The notes: generated by a model from the letters alone, not told the origin. Shown: positions 1 through 9,215, numbered from the stretch's first letter. The stretch is DNA of 64,000 bases from an uncultured Aquimarina sp. (GCA_947498705.1 CANMLW010000010.1:124001-188000), one strand, 5' to 3'. Program-made: numbers and translations.

Positions 1-669
1 TTGGGAGTTATTCCTACGGTAATGCCAACTTTACTCCCCATGTTTCTAAATAATTTTATTAAGAAATGCCCTAAAGTTAAACTTAAAATAGAAGAATTAC
101 ATACAGAAGCCATTATAGAACGTCTACAAGATGGACATTTGGATGCAGCTATTGCTGCTACTCCTTTACAAAATGAAAATATAAAAGAACGCGTTTTATA
201 TTATGAACCATTTGTAGGTTATATACCTTCTTCACATCGATTAAACCAAAAGAAAAACATAGAAACTACAGATCTAGATATAGATGATATGCTTTTATTA
301 GAGGATGGTCATTGTTTTAGAGATGGAGTTATCAATCTTTGTAAAACTACGAAAAGTTATGATGAAGATCATTTTCAATTGGCAAGTGGTAGTTTCGAAA
401 CACTTATAAAGTTAGCTAATGAGGGCTTGGGCATGACACTGCTCCCCTATTTACATACTTTAGATATTAAAGAAAGTGAAAAGGTTAACCTACATTACTT
501 TAATGAACCATCTCCTGCCAGAGAAGTCAGTTTAATTTACAATAAAAGTGAATTAAAAATGCAAATAATAGAAGCTTTACATGCAACAATTGCGGGAGTT
601 GTGAGAGGTGCTATTACCTTTCAAAATGTAGAAATCATTAGCCCGTTAGCAAAAATAAAGAGCGACTAA
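1..669 (+). CDS. oxyR: OxyR-like LysR-family regulator, 5' end missing
   Basis: This is the effector-binding part of a LysR-type regulator. The reading frame is open at the window edge, so the N-terminal helix-turn-helix is outside and the first codon shown is not a real start. Residues 105-114 of the fragment read CFRDGVINLC, two cysteines nine positions apart, matching the peroxide-sensing cysteine pair of OxyR (C199/C208 in E. coli). By family it would activate catalase and peroxidase genes after disulfide formation. No target is visible next to it, although thioredoxin reductase lies 7 kb away. The stop codon sits inside the terminator hairpin that follows. Confidence 0.9.
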   Translation: MGVIPTVMPTLLPMFLNNFIKKCPKVKLKIEELHTEAIIERLQDGHLDAAIAATPLQNENIKERVLYYEPFVGYIPSSHRLNQKKNIETTDLDIDDMLLLEDGHCFRDGVINLCKTTKSYDEDHFQLASGSFETLIKLANEGLGMTLLPYLHTLDIKESEKVNLHYFNEPSPAREVSLIYNKSELKMQIIEALHATIAGVVRGAITFQNVEIISPLAKIKSD

Positions 670-684
670 AAGTCGCTCTTTTTA
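657..684 (+). terminator. Intrinsic terminator after oxyR-like gene
   Basis: A perfect 9-bp stem AGAGCGACT/AGTCGCTCT (659-667 and 671-679) with an AAA loop is followed by a T run. The gene's TAA overlaps the stem. The small minus-strand gene at 685 ends just beyond it, so it may serve both directions. Confidence 0.85.
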
Positions 685-882
685 TTATGTTTTTAAATAG
701 ATTAGACAAGATTCTAATTCTGGTTGTTTCACGGTCAACGATTGAATCCAAATTTTTAATTCTTCGATCTCATGCGGAAGTAACCTGTTTAGTGCTTTTA
801 GGACTTCCTTTGTAAAAAGATTAACATCAAAACTTACTTTTTTTAAAACAGTTTTAGTGTAATCAAACATTGCTCTAGCCAT
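685..882 (-). CDS. Conserved small hypothetical protein (65 aa)
   Basis: This basic 65-residue protein begins MARAMFDYTKTVLKKVSFD. From memory, closely similar short proteins are widespread in Flavobacteria and other Bacteroidetes, so I take it as a real gene. No enzymatic motif, signal peptide or membrane segment is visible. The pattern of hydrophobic and charged residues suggests two amphipathic helices (about 20-35 and 36-50). It converges on the oxyR-like gene and ends directly behind its terminator. Function is unknown. Confidence 0.75.
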   Translation of the reverse strand: MARAMFDYTKTVLKKVSFDVNLFTKEVLKALNRLLPHEIEELKIWIQSLTVKQPELESCLIYLKT

Positions 883-1015
883 AAATTAATAGGGGGTTAA
901 AATGTTAGGTTTAAAACAAATAGCTGTAGGAAAAATCTTATAATTTAATATGTTACTATAGCTAATATATGTAAATTAAATAAAAAAATAGCTCTATAAC
1001 GTTTATTTAACATTG

Positions 1016-1816
1016 TTAAAAATTATTATCGCCATCTAGAAGATCTCCTAAACCTCCTAAAATACTCCCCTCTCCTTTACTTTTACCGCCTCCTCTTGGA
1101 GCCAATGCTAATACCCTATTCGCTAATCTACTAAATGGTAGCGATTGTATATAAACTACTCCGGGTCCAGTTAATGTCGCAAAAAACAATCCTTCGCCTC
1201 CAAAAATGGTATTTTTAATACCTCCAACAAACTCTATATCGTAGTTAATATTCTTAGAAAATCCAATGATACATCCAGTATCTACCTTTAGCTTCTCACC
1301 TGCTTGTAATTCTTTTCTACTAGTAGTTCCTCCTGCATGTACAAATGCCATACCGTCACCTTCTAGCTTTTGCATAATAAAACCTTCGCCTCCAAACAAT
1401 CCTCTACCTAATTTTCTTGAAAATTCTATTCCAACAGAAACGCCTTTTGCTGCACATAAAAAAGCATCTTTTTGACAAATAAACTTTCCGCCATACTTAT
1501 TTAAATCAATTGGAATAATTTTTCCTGGGTAGGGAGAAGCAAAACTTACTCTTTTTTTACCTCCTACCTGATTGTAAAAAGCCGTCATAAAAAGGCTTTC
1601 TCCTGTTAATAATCGTTTACCAGCTCCAAATATCTTTCCTAATACCCCACTGTCTTTTCCCGAACCGTCCCCAAAAATGGTATCCATTTTAATACCATCA
1701 TCCATCATCATAAAACTACCTGCTTCAGCAATTACTCCCTCCTGGGGATCTAATTCTATTTCTACATATTGCATTTCTTCTCCTACAATCTCATAATCTA
1801 TTTCGTGTGCTGTCAT
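1016..1816 (-). CDS. TIGR00266/AIM24 family protein
   Basis: This 266-residue protein belongs to the AIM24-like family, judged from the start (EIVGEEMQYVEIELDPQEGVIAEAGSFMMMDDGI) and the repeated glycine-rich beta strands, for example GGKKRVSFASPYPGKIIPID and FGGEGFIMQKLEGDG. The family fold is a compact beta structure. Mitochondrial AIM24 affects inner-membrane organisation, but the bacterial role is not established. There is no signal peptide. The C-terminal tail is low-complexity GGGKSKGEGS, which is common in these proteins. It is probably a single-gene unit. Confidence 0.9.
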   Translation of the reverse strand: MTAHEIDYEIVGEEMQYVEIELDPQEGVIAEAGSFMMMDDGIKMDTIFGDGSGKDSGVLGKIFGAGKRLLTGESLFMTAFYNQVGGKKRVSFASPYPGKIIPIDLNKYGGKFICQKDAFLCAAKGVSVGIEFSRKLGRGLFGGEGFIMQKLEGDGMAFVHAGGTTSRKELQAGEKLKVDTGCIIGFSKNINYDIEFVGGIKNTIFGGEGLFFATLTGPGVVYIQSLPFSRLANRVLALAPRGGGKSKGEGSILGGLGDLLDGDNNF

Positions 1817-1909
1817 AATTTAATTTTAATACGTTTTGATTAATGAATAACTCGTTCTATAAGTAGAATAGTACCACAAAGTGTTACAGTTTTTCTAAAC
1901 AACTCTATA

Positions 1910-2365
1910 TTAAGATTTCACTTTTATAGTCCATTCAAAATTAAAAGTAGATACTTCGATTCCTTCTGCATTGGTTCCTACAGATTTCATCCATACTGTT
2001 TGTCCTTCTTTTGTTTCTATTGCTTTATTAATAGCTTCTTTGACCAATGCTCCATCATTGCATACAAAAGTAATTCTACCAGTAGCCTTCTTGGTAAAAG
2101 TCGCATTATTATTAGCGACCAACATAGAAATCTTTTTTCCACTATCTTGTATGTGTCCAATAACCAAGGCTCCCGTGGCTAATTCTGCAGCCATACCCTG
2201 TACTGCCCAAAACATGGACTTAAAAGGGTTCTGATTGATCCAACGATGTTTTACACTCACGCTACAAACACTATCATTAATTGTTTTTACTCTTACTCCA
2301 CAAAACCATGCAGAAGGTAATTTAAATAATGTAAATGTGTTAAGCTTTCTTGTAGTCAATTTCAT
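1910..2365 (-). CDS. DUF4442 hotdog-fold protein (thioesterase-like)
   Basis: A 151-residue protein of the DUF4442 family, which has a hotdog fold related to acyl-CoA thioesterases. The family pattern of aromatic and basic residues (VKHRWINQNPFKSMFWAVQGMAAELATG) occupies residues 38-67, where the central helix of the hotdog is expected. It is cytoplasmic, with no signal peptide. The reaction is unproven, and thioesterase activity on a fatty acyl thioester is a family-level guess. It is divergent to the DUF4870 gene; the shared intergenic region carries a clear promoter for that gene. Confidence 0.85.
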   Translation of the reverse strand: MKLTTRKLNTFTLFKLPSAWFCGVRVKTINDSVCSVSVKHRWINQNPFKSMFWAVQGMAAELATGALVIGHIQDSGKKISMLVANNNATFTKKATGRITFVCNDGALVKEAINKAIETKEGQTVWMKSVGTNAEGIEVSTFNFEWTIKVKS

Positions 2366-2458
2366 AAGCCATTTTTTTAATTATCACAATATAGGTAAAA
2401 GAATATTGTAATAAAATGATGTGAAATCCTAAAAATATGTTAAAAACAGGTACTATGT

Positions 2459-2491
2459 TTTGCATAATACCTTTTTTTAACCATATATTTG
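2459..2491 (+). promoter_or_regulatory. Bacteroidetes-type promoter for the DUF4870 gene
   Basis: TTTG at 2459-2462 (-33) and TATATTTG at 2484-2491 (-7, exact TAnnTTTG) are separated by 21 nt. This fits the primary sigma consensus of Bacteroidetes. The ATG lies 28 nt downstream of the -7 box. Confidence 0.7.
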
Positions 2492-2518
2492 CATAAGAAA
2501 CTATTATATCATTCATCA

Positions 2519-2971
2519 ATGTCAATCAAAAATCACAAAAATATCGCAATGTTTATGCACTTAGGTGCATTTTCTAAGTACTTTATCCCCTTCGGGAATT
2601 ACATTATTCCTATTCTATTATGGTCGACCAATAAGGACAAGTCAGATTTTATAGATAATCATGGGAAAGAAGCTATCAATTTTCAATTAAGCATTCTATT
2701 ATACACCGTAATATTAGCTATGTTTTCTTTTCCGTTTTTTATTTTCAACATATTTGGAGATGCATCTATTTTTGACCTGCTTCATTTTGACGACTTCTCT
2801 TTTAATTTTTCTCAAGCCTCTGGTTTTAGAACTCTTATAGGAGCTTCATTTGTAGGAGTTATCGCTTTAATTGGATTTTTTTTAGAAATCATTTTTGTAA
2901 TTACTGCCGCGTTAAAAGCTAATAATGGGGAAACATATAAATACCCTTTATCAATAAGATTTATAAAATAA
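2519..2971 (+). CDS. DUF4870 family membrane protein
   Basis: I start this at ATG 2519 (MSIKNHKNIAMFMHLGAFSKYF), not at the upstream TTG 2489, because that TTG is part of the -7 promoter box. The 150-residue product has the DUF4870 layout: a first helix ending near PFGNYIIPILLW, a conserved polar stretch with HGKEAINFQLS, then two more membrane segments (about 60-85 and 115-140). The family has no known biochemical role. It commonly sits beside PadR and PspC genes, as here, and may share their envelope function. Confidence 0.85.
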   Translation: MSIKNHKNIAMFMHLGAFSKYFIPFGNYIIPILLWSTNKDKSDFIDNHGKEAINFQLSILLYTVILAMFSFPFFIFNIFGDASIFDLLHFDDFSFNFSQASGFRTLIGASFVGVIALIGFFLEIIFVITAALKANNGETYKYPLSIRFIK

Positions 2972-3138
2972 CTATATCATTAAAAATTTAAAAAACTATA
3001 TGTTATGATTAAAAATTTAACCTCATCAATTACTATTTTTAGTCTTAGTTTTTTCGAAAGATCAACTTTCATAAATTTTTAAAATAACCATCAAAATCAA
3101 TCAAAAAATGAACAGTTTAATAATTAAAAATTAGTTTT

Positions 3139-3474
3139 ATGAAGATCGAAAACACAAAAGCGCAAATGCGCAAAGGTGTTCTGGAATATTGCATACTTTC
3201 TATCCTTAAAGATGATGACGCTTATGTTGCAGAAATTTTAGAAACTCTAAAAGATGCAAAGATGCTCGTGGTAGAAGGTACAATATATCCATTGCTGACC
3301 AGACTTAAAAACGCCGGATTATTAAGTTATCGCTGGGAAGAGTCTACATCGGGACCACCACGCAAATATTATGGACTTACTGAAACAGGAAAGTTATTCC
3401 TAAACGAATTAAATACAACCTGGAACGAATTACAAAATGCCGTAAACCTGGTGACTAAACAAAAAAAGAAGTAA
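3139..3474 (+). CDS. PadR family transcriptional regulator
   Basis: A 111-residue winged-helix protein with the PadR N-terminal domain: MRKGVLEYCILSILKDDDAYVAEIL, then EGTIYPLLTRLKNAGLLSYRWEES and PPRKYYGLTETGK, which is the recognition helix and wing. It lacks a long C-terminal dimerisation domain and so is a short PadR type. Its stop is one base before the PspC start, so the two are surely co-transcribed. It is most likely an autoregulator of this envelope operon; the ligand is unknown. Confidence 0.92.
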   Translation: MKIENTKAQMRKGVLEYCILSILKDDDAYVAEILETLKDAKMLVVEGTIYPLLTRLKNAGLLSYRWEESTSGPPRKYYGLTETGKLFLNELNTTWNELQNAVNLVTKQKKK

Positions 3475-3475
3475 A

Positions 3476-5218
3476 ATGAACAAGACAGTTAATATAAATT
3501 TAGCAGGCATATTTTTTCATATAGACGAAGACGCTTATCTGAAATTACAGCGATATCTTGATGCTATAAAACGTTCATTTACCGACTCGCAAGGTAGAGA
3601 CGAAATCATTGCCGACATAGAAGCGCGTATCGCAGAATTGTTTAGTGAAAAAATCAAAGATGAACGACAAGTAATTGGTATCAACGAAGTAGAAGAAGTA
3701 ATTACTGTAATGGGGCAACCCGAAGATTATAGGATAGATGAAGAAATCTTTGAAGATGAACCACAAGCAGACCACCAACGATCTAAAACATCAAAACAAT
3801 TGTTTAGAGATCCAACCAACTCTTATGTAGGAGGTGTTAGTTCTGGTTTAGGACATTATCTTGGGATAGAATCTATCTGGGTTAGATTAGCATGGATCTT
3901 GTTTACTATTTTTTCTAGTGGTGCATTTATCTTAATTTATATCGCCTTTTGGATTTTTGTTGAAGAAGCCAAAACCACAGCAGATTTTTTGGCCATGAAA
4001 GGAGAGGCTGTGAATATTAGTAATATTGAAAAAAAAATTAAAGAAGGATTTGACGGTGTAGCCAGTTCTGTAAAAAACGTTGATTATCAAAAATACGGAA
4101 GTAAAGTAAAAAGTAGTTCTGCCACTTTTTTTGACGCACTAGGCGATGTGTTACTTTTCCTTCTAAAGTTTTTTGTAAAACTTGTAGGAGTACTTTTCAT
4201 CATCATCGCAGGAGCTACTCTAATTGGTCTGTTTGTTGGATTGTTTACCATAGGAACCTTTGGTTTTATGGATACACCCTGGGTAGAATATATGGAAGTA
4301 GGTAGCCATCCTGATGTTCCTATGTGGTTAATCTCCATTTTAGTATTCTTTGCAGTAGGTATTCCTTTCTTTTTTCTATTTATTGTTGGGCTAAAAATTC
4401 TTATAAAAAACTTAAAATCAATTGGCTCTGTTGCTAAGTTTGGATTATTAGGAGTTTGGATATTATCATTAATAGGAATCACCATATTAGGAATAAGACA
4501 AGCTACTCTAGAAGCCTATGATGCAGAAGTTATAAGTGAGCAAAACACAGTGCTTCCTATCACTCAAAATGATACTTTAAAGATTAAAATGAAAGGAGAT
4601 TCCAGGTATGTAAAAAGTCTTCGCCATCATAATGATTACAACATTAAAAGAGCCCCTAATGGAGGCCGTGTTATTGTAATTCAGGATATCGAAGTTTATC
4701 TAAAAGCTTCAGAAAAAGATAGTACGGTAGCAATTACCATCGAAAAGAAAGCAGAAGGAAGATCTTATGACGAAGCAGAAAAAAGAGCTAAAAACCTTAA
4801 ATATGCATATACCGTTGAAGATAAATCGGTTATTCTGGATGGTTATGCCATTGCAGATTATGCAAGCAAGTATAGGGATCAAGAAGTAAGAGTTATACTT
4901 ACGCTTCCAGAAGGAATAACTGTTTTTGCAGATGATAATACAGCCAATTTCAATAACTCATGGAAATACGATGATTATATTACAATTGAAGGTATGGAAG
5001 AGAAATATGTTACATTAATCAACGGAGAATTAAAATGTGACGAATGTAAGGACAATGAGGACGATTGGGACACTAACGAAGAGAATGAAGATGATCACGA
5101 CATTCAGATCAAAAAGGAGTTTAATTTAAAAATAGACGAAGAAGGTGTCGAACTAAACAATGAACCTGTAAAAGTAAAAATAGACGAAAACGGAATAGAA
5201 ATTAAAACCGAGAATTAA
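3476..5218 (+). CDS. PspC domain membrane protein
   Basis: This 580-residue protein has a cytosolic N-terminus (about 1-100, rich in acidic residues). A PspC domain follows at about 105-165 (KQLFRDPTNSYVGGVSSGLGHYLGIESIWVRLAWILF). Further membrane segments lie near 220-250, 265-300 and 320-345. A long periplasmic region of beta character ends in an acidic stretch and a lysine-rich repeat. PspC proteins sense envelope stress in proteobacteria; here it is paired with a PadR repressor and a GIN-domain lipoprotein, an arrangement frequent in Flavobacteria. The C-terminal half is not a recognised enzyme. Confidence 0.88.
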   Translation: MNKTVNINLAGIFFHIDEDAYLKLQRYLDAIKRSFTDSQGRDEIIADIEARIAELFSEKIKDERQVIGINEVEEVITVMGQPEDYRIDEEIFEDEPQADHQRSKTSKQLFRDPTNSYVGGVSSGLGHYLGIESIWVRLAWILFTIFSSGAFILIYIAFWIFVEEAKTTADFLAMKGEAVNISNIEKKIKEGFDGVASSVKNVDYQKYGSKVKSSSATFFDALGDVLLFLLKFFVKLVGVLFIIIAGATLIGLFVGLFTIGTFGFMDTPWVEYMEVGSHPDVPMWLISILVFFAVGIPFFFLFIVGLKILIKNLKSIGSVAKFGLLGVWILSLIGITILGIRQATLEAYDAEVISEQNTVLPITQNDTLKIKMKGDSRYVKSLRHHNDYNIKRAPNGGRVIVIQDIEVYLKASEKDSTVAITIEKKAEGRSYDEAEKRAKNLKYAYTVEDKSVILDGYAIADYASKYRDQEVRVILTLPEGITVFADDNTANFNNSWKYDDYITIEGMEEKYVTLINGELKCDECKDNEDDWDTNEENEDDHDIQIKKEFNLKIDEEGVELNNEPVKVKIDENGIEIKTEN

Positions 5219-5310
5219 TTAATCAATCAAAAAGCGGCTTCACTCCTCTCTACCAAATACTAGTAGAGAGGAGATCGAAGTAAACAGTTAAACACATAAA
5301 ACAATCAATC

Positions 5311-6030
5311 ATGACAACACTAGTTAAAATTTTAGTAAGTATACTTTTATCAATTTTTTGTTGCTCTTGTAACGTGGCTTTTAATGGTATAAAAGGCCAG
5401 GGAGAAGTCTTGAAAAAGGAAAAAACAATTCATCAAAATTTTAATGCTGTAAAAGCAAGTAGAGGTTTGGATGTGATCCTGACCAATAACTCTGATAAAA
5501 AGGTTATTATTGAGGCTAATCAAAATTTACATGAGCATATTAAAGTATATGTAGAAGACAATACTTTATATATCACTGCAGACGAGAATATTTACTTTGC
5601 AGACAAAAAGAATGTAATTGTATCTTATGACAAATTACAAAAAGTTCATGTAAATAGTGGTGCCAGTATATCCTCTAATGAAGCGATCATACAACAAGAT
5701 CTTGACATTACCGCAACCAGCGGTGCTGATTTGGATCTAAAAATTAAAGCAGAAACTGTAAATACTGCAGTGACCAGCGGTGCAATGATCAACCTAGAAG
5801 GAAAGGTAACCAACCATAAAGCAAAGGCAACCAGCGGAGCTAACCTAAGAGCAAAAGATTTGGTAAGCTTAGTTACCGAAGCAAAAGCAACAAGTGGTGC
5901 TTCTATAAAAATTTATGCCCAAAACGAATTTACAGGAAAAGCAACCAGTGGTGGCGATATTATATATTTTGGCAATCCTAAAAAAGTTTCTGAAGCAGAT
6001 AATTCTGGTGGAGACGTTAGAAGATACTAA
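5311..6030 (+). CDS. GIN-domain (DUF2807) lipoprotein
   Basis: A 239-residue lipoprotein with signal peptide and lipobox ending in Cys20 (IFCCSCN). The remainder is a head-GIN/DUF2807 domain: GQGEVLKKEKTIHQNFNAVKASRGLDVIL, followed by a repeated TSGA motif about every 20 residues (TSGADL, TSGAMI, TSGANL, TSGASI, TSGGDI). This spacing is typical of a right-handed beta-helix with one motif per rung. It is the last gene of the PadR-PspC unit and probably faces the periplasm or cell surface. Its binding partner is unknown. Confidence 0.88.
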   Translation: MTTLVKILVSILLSIFCCSCNVAFNGIKGQGEVLKKEKTIHQNFNAVKASRGLDVILTNNSDKKVIIEANQNLHEHIKVYVEDNTLYITADENIYFADKKNVIVSYDKLQKVHVNSGASISSNEAIIQQDLDITATSGADLDLKIKAETVNTAVTSGAMINLEGKVTNHKAKATSGANLRAKDLVSLVTEAKATSGASIKIYAQNEFTGKATSGGDIIYFGNPKKVSEADNSGGDVRRY

Positions 6031-6045
6031 CTATTTAAATTTAAT

Positions 6046-6094
6046 AACAAAAACACTATCTAATCATAGGTAATGATTAGATAGTGTTTTTGTT
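6046..6094. terminator. Bidirectional terminator with 22-bp stem
   Basis: Perfect inverted arms at 6046-6067 and 6073-6094 enclose a 5-nt loop, with A and T runs at the outer ends. It lies between the convergent GIN gene (stop 6030) and DUF5995 gene (stop at 6097). Confidence 0.92.
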
Positions 6095-6096
6095 GT

Positions 6097-6849
6097 TTAA
6101 TGAGTCAAGTCTTCGATTTTGTCACTAACGGTACCTCGTTCTCCTAATCTAATAATCATTAACACTATATTGGCTATTAATCCCGGATTTGTTATAATCT
6201 TGGCATTTTCTGTAACCTTACCATCTCTTTCCTTAATTAAATTTTCCATTTTATCTTCTGGAGTCATAGCAACTTTTTGAGCAAATCTCCAGGCCCCGTC
6301 TCTTGCCAGCTCCATGCTAAAGTCTATCAAAAAATTATCTACTTTTCGAGTAAACTTTAGAATTTTCTTTAGGGTAGGCCATATTTCTGCCAAATCGTTT
6401 TCAACATCTGTCACCAGAGATGATAAAATTTCATTAATCTTATCAAAATCTCCTTTAAGATCTTCTATGTCCTTTCCTTTTGAAACCTGTGCTGCTGCAA
6501 TGCCCAAATCCAAATTAATATGTGCATTTATACCTATCAGAAGATGTTGCAATACTATAGGCCAATACGATTTTGATAGTAAAAATGCTTTTTCCCAACA
6601 AGTACTTATTACTTTATTCTCTTTATACCCGTAGTAAGCATCGAGATATCTGGTTGCAAAAATAACGTCCAATTTTTCCATTCTAGGTCCATCATCAAAA
6701 AAGCCCTGTTCGATACCTTCTTTGACCTTGACTGTTACCTTTCTATATAAAGTTGCAAAATACCCTAAAGGGCTATTATCAGTTTTTGATTGTGCTATAA
6801 TCGTATCTAAAACTTGTATAACATCATCAATGGTATGTATTGGTTTCAA
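6097..6849 (-). CDS. DUF5995 family protein
   Basis: A 250-residue soluble protein assigned to DUF5995. The family hallmark is visible as the long helical stretch with LQHLLIGINAHINLDLGIA at about 121-139, in which the His and Asp residues are conserved. The rest is predicted mainly alpha-helical (for example LARDGAWRFAQKV). There is no signal peptide or membrane helix. Its function is unknown; the conserved His/Asp pattern may bind a metal, but that is inference. It is a single gene ending in a strong shared terminator. Confidence 0.82.
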   Translation of the reverse strand: MKPIHTIDDVIQVLDTIIAQSKTDNSPLGYFATLYRKVTVKVKEGIEQGFFDDGPRMEKLDVIFATRYLDAYYGYKENKVISTCWEKAFLLSKSYWPIVLQHLLIGINAHINLDLGIAAAQVSKGKDIEDLKGDFDKINEILSSLVTDVENDLAEIWPTLKKILKFTRKVDNFLIDFSMELARDGAWRFAQKVAMTPEDKMENLIKERDGKVTENAKIITNPGLIANIVLMIIRLGERGTVSDKIEDLTH

Positions 6850-7081
6850 AATATTTGTCTGGTTTTAAGTTTTAAAAATAAATATACACTCTTGAATTTA
6901 ATAATTGTAAAAAAAAGCATTCAATCATACTCTTTAGTATTACATAGATTTCCTTTTGTAATATATGCTGCAACTCTTATCAACTAATATCTGTCTTTAA
7001 ACTAGAGTAACTAATTTTTACACTTTATAAATACTTAAAAACAAAAAAAACTGTTTATAATCTTATAAATTTTATGCGATT

Positions 7082-7936
7082 ATGAGAACATTTCTATTAT
7101 TAATTACGGTTTTTACTCTTGGAAACGTATTTGGGCAAAAAGAAAGAATTAAAGGAAATAAGATTTTAAGCACAGAAACCCAAGAGCTTGAAGCATTTCA
7201 TACCATAGAGATCTATGAGAATTTTGAGGTTACACTAGATGAGAGCAATGATCCTTATGTCAAAATTGAAACTGATAGTAATGTACATGAATACATCAAA
7301 GTAGAAGTATTAGATAGTGTACTTACCATATCATCAGAAAAGGACTTAAGACGCACCAAGGCGTTGCATCTAGATATTTTTTATGCTTCTGATATACAAA
7401 AAATCATATTACATGACAAAGTAACTATAAAATCGCTTTCACCTATTGCAACTCCTAAGCTTACTATCGAGACCCATGGTAATACAGAAGCTTTTATAAC
7501 GGCAGATGTGGGTCAGATAGAATGTATAACTAATGATAAATCTAATGTAGTTTTACATGTTACAGGACAGGAAGCATCGTATCAAATAAATGAAAATTCT
7601 AAATTAGAAGGAATTATTACCGCAGATACACTAAAGGTAGATGCCTATCAGAAAGGAAACGTTACATTAGAGGGTGAACTAAAAAAGTTATTGGTGAGAG
7701 TAGATAACAATACCAATTTTTATGGTGAAAAGTTGAAATGCGACATGGTATCGATATCTGCTGAAGGCACTAGTGATAGCTATATTTTATCTAATCAAGC
7801 AACGACTATTGAAGCTCGTGATAAAGCTGAGATTTTTCTATTGGGAGAATCTAAGATATCTATCAATACTTTTACCAACGAAGTCATTTTATACAAAAAG
7901 AATATCGATTATACACCTAATAAGTTTAAGCTATAA
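7082..7936 (+). CDS. Secreted GIN-domain (DUF2807) protein
   Basis: A 284-residue protein with an N-terminal signal peptide (MRTFLLLITVFTLGNVFGQ) and no lipobox cysteine. The body resembles the head-GIN domain of the 5311 gene: ELEAFHTIEIYENFEVTLDESNDPYVKIETDSNVHEYIKVEVLDSVLTI. It lacks the regular TSGA ladder, so it is a divergent paralogue and not a recent copy. It is probably periplasmic or surface exposed. It stands alone, with a strong terminator shared with trxB. Confidence 0.8.
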   Translation: MRTFLLLITVFTLGNVFGQKERIKGNKILSTETQELEAFHTIEIYENFEVTLDESNDPYVKIETDSNVHEYIKVEVLDSVLTISSEKDLRRTKALHLDIFYASDIQKIILHDKVTIKSLSPIATPKLTIETHGNTEAFITADVGQIECITNDKSNVVLHVTGQEASYQINENSKLEGIITADTLKVDAYQKGNVTLEGELKKLLVRVDNNTNFYGEKLKCDMVSISAEGTSDSYILSNQATTIEARDKAEIFLLGESKISINTFTNEVILYKKNIDYTPNKFKL

Positions 7937-7937
7937 C

Positions 7938-7970
7938 AAAAAAGGCTTCTGCGTTCTCAGAAGCCTTTTT
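7938..7970. terminator. Bidirectional terminator between GIN gene and trxB
   Basis: AAAAAGGCTTCTG and CAGAAGCCTTTTT arms flank a 6-nt loop (7952-7957), with A and T runs outside. It lies between convergent stops at 7936 and 7991. Confidence 0.92.
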
Positions 7971-7990
7971 ATCACTATCATATCTGTAAA

Positions 7991-8959
7991 TTAGGCAGAA
8001 ACTTCTTCTCCAGATTCTACAGTTGCTAAGTATCTTTCTGCATCTAACGCAGCCATACATCCTGTTCCTGCAGCTGTAACTGCTTGTCTATATTCTTTAT
8101 CTTGCACATCTCCAGAGGCAAATACTCCTGGAATATTAGTTTTAGTAGACTTTCCTTCTGTAATCAAATATCCCGTATCATCCATATCAATCTGCCCTTT
8201 AAAGATATCTGTGTTTGGTTTATGACCAATTGCTATAAATAGTCCGGTAATTTCTATTTCGGTCTTTTCTTTAGTTTGATTATTAACCATTCGCAATCCT
8301 TCTACAACTTGCTCTCCTAATACCTCATCAACCTCTGTATTATACAATACTTTAAGGTTTGATGTACTATTTACACGATGTTGCATTGCTTTAGAAGCTC
8401 TCATATAATCTTTACGAACTAACATGGTAACATTAGAACATATATTAGCCAAATAGGTAGCTTCTTCTGCAGCAGTATCTCCTGCTCCAACAATCGCTAC
8501 ATCCTGCCCTTTGTAAAAGAACCCATCACAAACGGCACAAGCAGAAACTCCTCCTCCTCGTAGTCGTTGCTCACTAGGTAGTCCCAAGTATTTTGCAGTA
8601 GCACCAGTAGAAATAATAACGGTCTCTGCTTCAATTTCTGTTGTATTATCTACAGTTACCTTATGTATTCCTCCTACTTCTTTACTAAAATTAACCGCAG
8701 TAACCATCCCGATACGTACCTCTGTACCAAAACGTTCTGCTTGTTGTTGCAATTGCACCATCATGGTAGGTCCGTCAATTCCTTCTGGATACCCAGGAAA
8801 ATTATCTACTTCTGTCGTAGTTGTTAATTGTCCTCCAGGCTCCATACCTGTATACATCACAGGTTTTAAATCTGCTCTTGATGCATAAATTGCTGCAGTA
8901 TATCCCGCTGGCCCCGAACCTATAATAAGGCATTTTATTCTTTCTATTTTTTCAGACAT
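7991..8959 (-). CDS. trxB: Thioredoxin-disulfide reductase
   Basis: This 322-residue FAD/NADPH enzyme reduces thioredoxin. It has the FAD-binding GSGPAG at 15-20, the redox-active CAVC (Cys141/Cys144), the NADPH-binding VGAGDTAAEE near 156-165, and the C-terminal FAD motif GVFASGDV. Length is normal for the low-molecular-weight class. It is cytoplasmic. A 9-bp perfect inverted repeat (8964-8972 and 8983-8991) sits immediately upstream of the start and could be an operator or a leader hairpin. It is transcribed alone. Confidence 0.97.
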   Translation of the reverse strand: MSEKIERIKCLIIGSGPAGYTAAIYASRADLKPVMYTGMEPGGQLTTTTEVDNFPGYPEGIDGPTMMVQLQQQAERFGTEVRIGMVTAVNFSKEVGGIHKVTVDNTTEIEAETVIISTGATAKYLGLPSEQRLRGGGVSACAVCDGFFYKGQDVAIVGAGDTAAEEATYLANICSNVTMLVRKDYMRASKAMQHRVNSTSNLKVLYNTEVDEVLGEQVVEGLRMVNNQTKEKTEIEITGLFIAIGHKPNTDIFKGQIDMDDTGYLITEGKSTKTNIPGVFASGDVQDKEYRQAVTAAGTGCMAALDAERYLATVESGEEVSA

Positions 8960-8963
8960 ATTT

Positions 8964-8991
8964 GCTACTTTTTATATGCTGTAAAAGTAGC
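8964..8991 (-). promoter_or_regulatory. Inverted repeat upstream of trxB
   Basis: GCTACTTTT (8964-8972) and AAAAGTAGC (8983-8991) form a perfect 9-bp inverted repeat with a 10-nt spacer, ending 5 nt before the trxB start codon. It covers a TACTTTTA sequence that resembles a -7 box. It could be a regulator site or an mRNA hairpin at the ribosome entry. Confidence 0.4.
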
Positions 8992-9215
8992 AATTTGGAT
9001 ATAAACCTTACAGTAAAGTTATTAAGAATTGTTATATACTTATAGAAATATTATATCTACCTGATCCTAAACATTCAAAATTCACGAAGGAATATTTTAA
9101 AAAAAAAGGGAAGAAACAACAAAATCTAATTACCTAACCATCAGAAAATTCTAAATACAGAATTAAAAACTCAAAAATATTTATTACAAAAAAACATATG
9201 ATATTATTTTTTTAT

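Noticed and set aside
4087..4485. 132-codon minus-strand ORF
   Set aside because: It is antisense to the PspC membrane segments, which create long open frames on the opposite strand.
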